A stretch of 64,000 nt of DNA, taken from Deltaproteobacteria bacterium (lineage in GTDB: Bacteria > Desulfobacterota > Binatia > Binatales > Binataceae). The stretch is from contig JAJZAI010000005.1 in the NCBI GenBank assembly GCA_021799495.1, forward strand, positions 1 through 64,000, read 5' to 3'. The notes beneath the pieces are model-generated. The model did not search any database. It worked only from the letters and a program-made list of their open reading frames with translations, and had not been told where the DNA came from. Within the stretch, counting starts at the first letter, position 1. The number at the start of each line of letters is the position of its first letter. The translations under genes were made by a program, and so were the position numbers. This document shows, one piece after another, positions 15,879 to 21,798 of the stretch.

Positions 15879-17013
15879 AGGCGTACGGAACCATCACTTC
15901 GGCGACGAAAGCCGCCGCCGCGGCGGACGATGGAAAAAGCTCCGCGTGTTGGCGGAGCACCTCGTTTTCAATCTCGCGCAGATTCCGGCGGCCATCGCAT
16001 AGCGCGAACACCGTGCGGCGCGCCGCGCCCCAATCGTTCAGCGTGGGCACGAAATCCGGCGCCGCCTTGCGCAGATCTTCGGGGCACAGCAGCATGCCGC
16101 GAAAAGTCGAATGGCTGAAGCGCGCGCGCGGAATCGCGTCATCGCCGATGATTTCGACGGTCCACGAAATCAACGATTCACGCGGAACGATCGTAAGCGC
16201 AACCTCGAAGCGCTCATTGGCGCGCACCGCCGTCCGCGGATCGAGCGGAAGAAAGAAGGCGGGCCGCCGAATCGCTTTTTCCGCAAACGGCGAATTCGTC
16301 ATTCTCGCCGACGGCGACAATTCCGCGTCGAACCATCCCGCTAATCCGTGCAGCGTAGCGTCGCGGGCGAAGGCGGCGCTCGCTTTGCCGGAGATGCGCG
16401 ACTCGGAATCGCGCGCGAGATCCATCGATAAGATGATTTGTGGCGCCGCGATCGCCTGATTCGATCCGAATTTTCTCGCGTAGCCGGTGTTCACCGCCGC
16501 CGCGTAGGCCGGCGTCAAATCGAAACCGGCGCACTGCCGCTTCCAAAACTCGCAGTCCGCCCATATTTCCGGCGCTTCCACGGGCGCGACGCATAAATCG
16601 AAGCGCGCGGGAATAATTTTGCCGCCCGGTTTGAGCAGCCGGCGGCGCGCGTCGCTCAGGAATTCGACGATACCCGCATTGAAGCCAAAGTAGCCAAGCT
16701 GGTCGCATACGACCACGTCGGCTGGTTCGGGCAATGAGACCCGCGTGGAAAAACCCTTGATGCACACGACCCGGTCGGCGAAGCCGTTGGCGGCGAAAAT
16801 TTCCCGCTCCAACTGGGTGAGGCCGGAATTGTCGATGGCATAGACGCGTCTTGCGCCCGCGCGGCAGGCGAGCAATCCAAGAATTCCCGAACCGGAGCCA
16901 AGATCGACGACCACGTCGCCCGGCTTCACGATCTCCGCGATCGCCCGGCTGAACGCCTCAATCCGAGTCGGATCGCTGAGGTATTCGCGATGTTCGTCGA
17001 GTATTTGAAACAA
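15859..17013 (-). CDS. PRMT-like SAM methyltransferase with C-terminal PqqD-like domain
   Basis: A 384-residue protein. Residues 10-60 hold a class I SAM site (VVDLGSGSGILG at 35-46, acidic Asp61 after strand 2) preceded by HREYLSDPTRIEAFSRAI, the arrangement of protein arginine methyltransferases. The PRMT double-Glu loop is altered: CDQLGYFG at 103-110 lacks the first Glu, while Glu117 may be the second. A beta-rich middle follows, and the last 60 residues (RRTVFALCDGRRNLREIENE and beyond) resemble a PqqD/RRE domain. I infer a leader-guided peptide methyltransferase. The start is TTG 17013; no ATG is available and the ribosome site is poor. First gene of the MT-PqqD-cyclase operon. Confidence 0.78.
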   Translation of the reverse strand: MFQILDEHREYLSDPTRIEAFSRAIAEIVKPGDVVVDLGSGSGILGLLACRAGARRVYAIDNSGLTQLEREIFAANGFADRVVCIKGFSTRVSLPEPADVVVCDQLGYFGFNAGIVEFLSDARRRLLKPGGKIIPARFDLCVAPVEAPEIWADCEFWKRQCAGFDLTPAYAAAVNTGYARKFGSNQAIAAPQIILSMDLARDSESRISGKASAAFARDATLHGLAGWFDAELSPSARMTNSPFAEKAIRRPAFFLPLDPRTAVRANERFEVALTIVPRESLISWTVEIIGDDAIPRARFSHSTFRGMLLCPEDLRKAAPDFVPTLNDWGAARRTVFALCDGRRNLREIENEVLRQHAELFPSSAAAAAFVAEVMVPYAYEDSNF

Positions 17014-17162
17014 AATATTTTTCTGCCCGCGCCGCCGCAGGAGCGCTTACGAACGCCCGCGTTTGCTATATTCTATGCATGGATCGCGGGACGTTGAAGT
17101 GCGATTTCGATCGCGAGGCCGCCTTTTCAAGAGGCGGCAAGAATGAATAAAACGGCTGATCC
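17014..17162. promoter_or_regulatory. Divergent promoter region between methyltransferase and PhyH 2
   Basis: A 149-base region from which the minus operon and the plus PhyH gene diverge. TATATT at 17067-17072 is a -10-like hexamer. A 7-bp hairpin (GCCGCCT and AGGCGGC with a 7-base loop, about 17119-17139) lies in the leader of the plus gene. Two 23-codon frames (17075-17146 and 17079-17150) occur here, but neither has a leader motif or a good ribosome site. Confidence 0.35.
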
Positions 17163-18149
17163 ATGGAACGTGATAGCGCAACGCCGCCGGCCCAAGCCGC
17201 ACGCAAGTTGCTCGCGCGGCTGGATTTAAGCCGCGCCGAAATTGACGCTCGCCTCGCCTTGGCGCTGGACCCCGGTTACTGGAAGTCGCTTTATCCCGCG
17301 TTTTCAGTCGGTGACGAATCCAGCGCGCCGCCGCACGCGGACGCCCTCACCGCATCGCAGTACGAACGGCTGGCGGACAATCTCGCCAGTCGCGGCTATT
17401 TTCACGCCGACTCAGTGCTCGAATCCCTGACGATCGACGCCATGCGCGGCTGCATCGAAACCATCCGAAGCGCCGGATGGCCGCCGGTCTTCGCCTATGT
17501 TTACGATCAGTTTTGGACGATTTGGCGCCTGGCGCCGATCAAGCAGATGGTGAAGGCCGGGCTAGGCGGAGGGTATCGGCTGATTTCGCATCCGTGGTGC
17601 CATTATGTTAGTCCGGTCGTCGGCGCCAGCGGATGGCCGCCGCACGTGGACGGTAATCTTCCGAATCGAATCTCGATTTGGATTCCGCTCACCGACGCCA
17701 CTCTTGACAACGGATGCATCTACGTGGTGCCCGGCGATCAGAATTTCGCCCGCATCGGCGAACTCCGCGAACTGAAATCCGCGACCAATCTTCAATTGAG
17801 GGAATTAATGCAGCGTGGCCGCGCGTTGCCGGCGTCCGCGGGCGCGATCATGGGCTGGTATTTCCGGATTCTGCATTGGGGTTCCGTCGCCAGCGGCGCG
17901 GGCCATCCCCGCATCAGCACCGTGATGGAGTTCATCAAAGCGGAAGAGGCGGCTTTGCCGAGCGAATTGCCGCTTTTTGATCCGGATCGCGAATTGCCGC
18001 CGCTGCTCCAGCGATTGTTCGCGATTGGAAGGTCGATTGATTATTATAAGCGTTTTGAGCTCAGGATGCGGCGTTACGCGGGACTGGGGCGGACCTTGAT
18101 GCGCGCCGGCGATGCGGCCAATCGGAAATCGGCCACAACCGCGACCTAA
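17163..18149 (+). CDS. PhyH-family Fe(II)/2-oxoglutarate dioxygenase 2
   Basis: A 328-residue paralogue of the dioxygenase at 12671-13639. The iron ligands are His161 and Asp163 (PPHVDGN) and His238 (RILHWGS), with Arg250 for 2-oxoglutarate; ISIWIPLTDATLDNGCIYVVP is the family core. The two copies flank the methyltransferase-PqqD-cyclase operon in the same orientation. Keeping two full-length, apparently active paralogues suggests two different hydroxylation sites or substrates. Its 3' end overlaps the convergent kinase gene by 4 bases. Confidence 0.85.
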   Translation: MERDSATPPAQAARKLLARLDLSRAEIDARLALALDPGYWKSLYPAFSVGDESSAPPHADALTASQYERLADNLASRGYFHADSVLESLTIDAMRGCIETIRSAGWPPVFAYVYDQFWTIWRLAPIKQMVKAGLGGGYRLISHPWCHYVSPVVGASGWPPHVDGNLPNRISIWIPLTDATLDNGCIYVVPGDQNFARIGELRELKSATNLQLRELMQRGRALPASAGAIMGWYFRILHWGSVASGAGHPRISTVMEFIKAEEAALPSELPLFDPDRELPPLLQRLFAIGRSIDYYKRFELRMRRYAGLGRTLMRAGDAANRKSATTAT

Positions 18150-19153
18150 TCGCGCAATTCGTCTTCAATCATCTCGCGGACGGCGTCCAGCGCGCGCAGA
18201 TCGTTGGGCAGCCAAAGCCGCTTTATTGGAATATGGTTCGCGGCATATTGAGCAAAATCGAACTCGCGCGCCAATAATCCTGGATCCGTGCTGTCCAGCC
18301 GGATTCCGTAATTGACCAATTCCATACACGCATCGCGCGGCGACAGAGCTTCCATTCGCGGCTTCGCACTCGAAGCCGCGCCGGATGTTTCAATCCGCGA
18401 CAAGAAGAAAATCCGGCTCAACGGATGCGATTGGATGGCCGATCCCCATTTCGGCAGGTCCAGGCGCAAGCGCCGTTTCGTGGTGTAATCCGCCACTGGC
18501 GCGGCGTTTGTCGCGCCAGGTAAAAGCGCCCCTAACGAATCTTCGCGCAACTTGACGTGCGGATGCGACGGCGACGCGATTACGGTCTCGCGGCGCTCAA
18601 GGATCAGGAAGTCGTCGGTCAGAACGGCAAATCCGGCCAACGACAGGCTTGTGGCAAGCGTCGATTTGCCGATTCCGGAATCGCCCGCGAACGCGCACGC
18701 TCCCCGTTCAGTCGCGACCGCCGACGCATGAAGCACGCATTTGCCGCGCAACGTCAGAATCAGGGGCAGGACGTGGTCAACCAGCAAGGCGCGAAGCGTC
18801 AGATCGGACACGTCGTCCGACCGGCTCTGGCAGACGAGCTCCCGGCCGGCGCGATCCACTTCGAAATCGGCCAGACCGTGGTAGCGAAGCAGATACCCGT
18901 TGGCCGTTTTCCCGCGCGCCGCCCACGGCGTTCCGTCAGCCAAGTCCAGGTTGATGAACCAACTCGGCGGCGATGTTTCACGCTTCGCCGCGGCATCCCG
19001 CAGGCGGATCACCAGCGGCTCGCCTCCATCGGGCAACGCTGTAGCGCAAGGCGTGAGCTCCGGAAGCGAGGTGTCGCTTAAAATACTGAGATCGCCGAGC
19101 CGATACGCGTAGCGTGCGCTGCCTGCGAAAACTCCTTTGTGCGGAGAAACCAC
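18146..19153 (-). CDS. HPr-kinase-like protein (lasso peptide kinase type)
   Basis: A 335-residue P-loop protein of the HPr kinase/phosphorylase-like group found in many lasso clusters, where characterised members phosphorylate a C-terminal Ser of the precursor. The ATP site is GDSGIGKST (157-165), preceded by CVLHASAVATERGACAFAG and followed by LTDDFLIL (178-184), the acidic motif. A lineage-specific N-terminal half (about 1-130) precedes it. The start is GTG 19153 without a clear ribosome site, so it may be translated from the precursor transcript, which begins 129 bases upstream on the same strand. Its target is inferred to be Ser48 or Ser52 of the precursor. Confidence 0.82.
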   Translation of the reverse strand: MVSPHKGVFAGSARYAYRLGDLSILSDTSLPELTPCATALPDGGEPLVIRLRDAAAKRETSPPSWFINLDLADGTPWAARGKTANGYLLRYHGLADFEVDRAGRELVCQSRSDDVSDLTLRALLVDHVLPLILTLRGKCVLHASAVATERGACAFAGDSGIGKSTLATSLSLAGFAVLTDDFLILERRETVIASPSHPHVKLREDSLGALLPGATNAAPVADYTTKRRLRLDLPKWGSAIQSHPLSRIFFLSRIETSGAASSAKPRMEALSPRDACMELVNYGIRLDSTDPGLLAREFDFAQYAANHIPIKRLWLPNDLRALDAVREMIEDELRD

Positions 19154-19282
19154 AAATCAAAACTATACGGCGTGGCTGGCTTTAGCGCTTTCCAGCCCGC
19201 ACCGTGTTACAGCTATACCGGCGCGCCGAATGAATTTCTTCCGCGCCCGCTCGAAAATACAAGGCAATCAGGAAAAGCCGAA

Positions 19283-19444
19283 TCAGCCGCTTCCCTTCAT
19301 TGACCCATGGTCAGGTAGACTGACCCCTTTTGGAGTGGCTGTAATCTTTGTCACGCTCCCGTAATCGACCAGAGCAGGCGATACGTACGCCTTTTTCTTC
19401 TTGGCAGGCTTCGTCTCGGGTTCTGTGGACGGTTGTTTTCGCAT
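19283..19444 (-). CDS. Lasso-type RiPP precursor peptide
   Basis: A 53-residue peptide below the usual gene-size cut-off. A strong ribosome site (CAGGAG) lies 7 bases before the ATG. After a Lys/Pro/Glu-rich start comes the lasso leader signature YVSPALVDYGSVTKIT (Tyr20, Pro23, Leu25, Gly29), the pattern bound by B1 proteins. If Thr35 is the conserved Thr at -2, the core is TPKGVSLPDHGSMKGSG (37-53), with Asp45 at core position 9, allowing a 9-residue macrolactam. The tail is short, Gly/Ser-rich and without bulky plugs apart from His46, Met49 and Lys50, so a threaded lasso is uncertain. Ser48 and Ser52 are possible kinase targets. Confidence 0.82.
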   Translation of the reverse strand: MRKQPSTEPETKPAKKKKAYVSPALVDYGSVTKITATPKGVSLPDHGSMKGSG

Positions 19445-19571
19445 TGGCCAACTCCTGATTGCTGACTGTTTAGCCCGCTTTAGTCTAATTTGATACTGTT
19501 TATTGCCACTTACGCGAGTTTAACAGCTTGCCAACAACGCCGGGTAGCGCTTCGCCGTTTGGCAGCGTGAA

Positions 19572-19599
19572 CTATTACATCGTTTATTAACCCGGTCAA
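19572..19599 (-). promoter_or_regulatory. Possible promoter of the precursor gene
   Basis: On the minus strand TTGACC (19594-19599) is followed after 16 bases by TAATAG (19572-19577), about 128 bases before the precursor ATG and downstream of tRNA-Leu. The -35 is good, the -10 poor. Confidence 0.3.
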
Positions 19600-19684
19600 G
19601 CCGGAAAAGAGCCTCAACAAGCCAAAGCATTTCCGGCGCTAAATGGCTTATGGAAAGAAACCTTGGCAATCGCCAGCAGAAAAT

Positions 19685-19770
19685 TGGTGCCGAGGGCGGG
19701 ACTTGAACCCGCATGTGGTTGCCCACGGTGGATTTTGAGTCCACTGCGTCTGCCGTTTCGCCACCTCGGC
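19685..19770 (-). tRNA. tRNA-Leu (anticodon CAA)
   Basis: An 86-nt class II tRNA with a long variable arm and CCA encoded in the DNA. The acceptor GCCGAGG pairs with CCTCGGC; the anticodon stem GTGGA/TCCAC encloses CTCAAAA, giving anticodon CAA (reads UUG); the T-arm contains GTTCAAGTC. It marks the upstream side of the RiPP precursor region on the same strand. Confidence 0.95.
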
Positions 19771-20006
19771 ATTCGTTACTTGTGCGGCGTCTATCCGGAG
19801 GTTCGGATTCTCTTAGCCAATAGTGCCAGAGGAAACCTCACCTTCCAAGCGTTCCAGAAAGACGGGAGTGATCAAGGAAATCGAATTCAGACTCGCGAGT
19901 CCGGCTGTCCGCAACCCCTCGACCGCTCCCACTTACGACAACCCAGCGATTCGCGCGAAGCCGCTGAACTGGCCGCCTGGAGCAATCGATCGCTTCAGTC
20001 AGGACA

Positions 20007-20447
20007 TTATTTCTTATCCGGCTCCCACAGGCGCTGCCACGCGCGCAGTCCGTCCTGAAGAGTTTTCTGCACGGCTTCGGCTTGTTTCCGCGCCTCGTCG
20101 CCCCATCCGCCGACGTTGCCGAACGCTTCCGTGGCGCGTCGCCAATTTTCGGCCCAAACATCGGCGGGGTTCGATGGTCGTTCGCCCGCAGCGCTTCGAG
20201 TCATCGCCGCGGTCCGGCGAATTTCGCGCTCCCATAGCTCGAAGCCCTGCTCGAGCGCGGTAATCACGCCATCTTTGCTCATCCGGGCGACGCGAAGCCA
20301 ATTTTCGACCAAACGATCGCGATCGACGCCGGCGGCCGAACCGGCGACATCCTGCAATGCCTTGCCGACCGCGGAGAGCGCGTCGGCGTATGCCGCCGCG
20401 GCTTTGCGGATCGCTTCGCCAATTCCTGCGAGGGTGTCATTCGCCAT
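20007..20447 (-). CDS. Phasin-like helical protein, unknown function
   Basis: A 146-residue, almost entirely alpha-helical protein rich in Ala, Glu, Arg and Trp, without signal peptide or membrane segment. The composition and Trp-spaced helices (VENWLRVARMSKDGVI, FELWEREIRR, AENWRRATEAFGNVGGW) resemble phasins or PhaE-like proteins that coat polyhydroxyalkanoate granules, but no diagnostic motif is seen, so this is only a suggestion. ATG 20447 is fixed by a perfect AGGAGG 7 bases upstream. It stands alone between tRNA-Leu and the GST gene; no PHA genes occur in the window. Confidence 0.7.
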   Translation of the reverse strand: MANDTLAGIGEAIRKAAAAYADALSAVGKALQDVAGSAAGVDRDRLVENWLRVARMSKDGVITALEQGFELWEREIRRTAAMTRSAAGERPSNPADVWAENWRRATEAFGNVGGWGDEARKQAEAVQKTLQDGLRAWQRLWEPDKK

Positions 20448-20536
20448 GAGATTGCCTCCTGTCGGGAGCGCCACAAAACGCGCGAGATTTTTAGCCTAAC
20501 CGGCGCGTTCCGAATCCGATCGAATACGTTATCGCC

Positions 20537-21316
20537 TTACATGTCGAGCGGCAGCTCCAGGTGCTCATGATAAATGAAATCGCGATGGGCGAGCAGATGC
20601 GGCGACATCGCGGCCCGCACCGTCGGGTCGGTGCAGACGTACATCTTTCGGAACCCCGGCGAGATTGGGCACAGCTCCTGCGGCAGGGGTTCGAATAACG
20701 CCGCGAACGCCGCCCAATAGATATCCAGCGCGCTCAATCGATCGCCAATCATGTAACGCGAGCCACGTTCCCGCTGAGCCGCGAGCTGGCGATCGAGCGC
20801 CGCGACGATTTCGGCGACGCGGCGTGGCGCCGCCTCCGCCAGCGCCGGTTCGTAACCGTACTTCGCGCCCATGAAGCGCGCGCCGCCCTTCGCGTCTTCT
20901 TTGGCTGACGGATTCGAAAGCGTGCCATGCAGCATCATCAGCCGCCGCGCCCATCCAAAGCCGGTTTCGCCGCAAATCTCGTTGGCGAAGCCGAACATCT
21001 GGACGCGATCCTCGATGGCCGACGGTATGAGCGACGGTTCAGGCTGGAGGCGTTCGGCAAGGAAAAGCTGATCGTTCCACAGAGAGCGCGGCCGTTCATC
21101 GTTATAGATAAAGACCGGCGCCGTCGTCTGGCGGGTCCATTCGAGAAGCGGGAGATTCGCGCCGCCGAGTTCCTGACGCACCCTGGTATAGGGAATGCGC
21201 TTTACGTGCAGGATTCCGCGGGCGGCTTCGGTCCACGGTCCGGGGACGGAAGGCGTTAGAACCACTCTCAGCCCGCTCATGGATTTCGCGTCTTCGACTT
21301 CAACGTACTCGGCCAT
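20537..21316 (-). CDS. Glutathione S-transferase-like protein
   Basis: A 259-residue cytoplasmic protein with the two-domain GST layout: a thioredoxin-like N-terminal part (VVLTPSVPGPWTEAARGILHVKRIPYTRV, then TTAPVFIYNDE and LWNDQLFLAERL) and an all-helical C-terminal part with ASP-type N-capping (GDRLSALDIYWAAF), the most diagnostic segment of the fold. The usual Ser-x-x-Cys or Tyr glutathione-activating residue is not obvious, so catalytic type cannot be assigned. Start ATG 21316 has GGAGG 10 bases upstream. It is read in the same direction as the phasin-like gene. Confidence 0.75.
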   Translation of the reverse strand: MAEYVEVEDAKSMSGLRVVLTPSVPGPWTEAARGILHVKRIPYTRVRQELGGANLPLLEWTRQTTAPVFIYNDERPRSLWNDQLFLAERLQPEPSLIPSAIEDRVQMFGFANEICGETGFGWARRLMMLHGTLSNPSAKEDAKGGARFMGAKYGYEPALAEAAPRRVAEIVAALDRQLAAQRERGSRYMIGDRLSALDIYWAAFAALFEPLPQELCPISPGFRKMYVCTDPTVRAAMSPHLLAHRDFIYHEHLELPLDM

Positions 21317-21481
21317 CGCTGATGTTCCTCCGGATTTGCAGGCTCCCGCTCGAATCGAAATTCGCCGCACTCGTAAATGCTCTTTACTGGATTAGTTGTC
21401 GTTGGCGCCAGCGTCGCGAGAAACTTCGGAGAATGACCGCCCGGAGAGCCGAATCCGAGTTTTGATGTCATGGAAATCCGA

Positions 21482-21562
21482 TGCGAGAGGGGGGACTTGA
21501 ACCCCCACGCCTTGCGGCACCGGATCCTAAGTCCGGCGCGTCTGCCATTCCGCCACTCTCGC
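21482..21562 (-). tRNA. tRNA-Leu (anticodon TAG)
   Basis: An 81-nt class II tRNA. The acceptor GCGAGAG pairs with CTCTCGC, with A as discriminator and no encoded CCA. The anticodon loop CTTAGGA gives TAG (reads CUA, CUG), so this is a normal leucine tRNA and not an amber suppressor. The T-arm has GTTCAAGTC and the variable arm TGCCGCAAGGCG. Confidence 0.95.
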
Positions 21563-21641
21563 GCATCAAGACGAGTTGCCGGGCGGGAGATAACGGCTAA
21601 ATACCGTCCGGCGTTCGGGCGTTTCGCCGGCCCGTTTGGAG

Positions 21642-21733
<92 letters not shown>

Positions 21734-21798
21734 GCAACCCTGTCAGCATTTACGTTTGGCCAGATGCAGTCAAGCAAGGCTTCCCGGCTCCGATTCAG

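Larger units (their letters stand above)
9450..19444. other. Lasso-like RiPP biosynthetic locus
   Basis: Nine genes appear to make up one natural-product locus: nucleotidyltransferase, ABC exporter and PhyH dioxygenase on the plus strand; methyltransferase-PqqD fusion, PqqD and asparagine-synthetase-like cyclase as a minus-strand operon; a second PhyH on the plus strand; and a kinase with a lasso-leader precursor peptide on the minus strand. The precursor, PqqD (B1), cyclase (C), exporter (D) and kinase (K) match known lasso-peptide cluster parts. The B2 cysteine protease is not found, and the PRMT-like fusion and two dioxygenases are unusual additions. Boundaries are inferred from function. 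Confidence 0.75.

Noticed and set aside
17075-17150. Two overlapping 23-codon ORFs considered as RiPP precursors
   Set aside because: Neither has the leader Tyr-Pro-Leu-Gly-Thr motif or a convincing ribosome site, unlike the peptide at 19283-19444.
21482-21562. tRNA with anticodon TAG considered as a suppressor for the TAG in the lipoprotein gene
   Set aside because: Anticodon TAG reads leucine CUA/CUG codons; an amber suppressor would need anticodon CTA.
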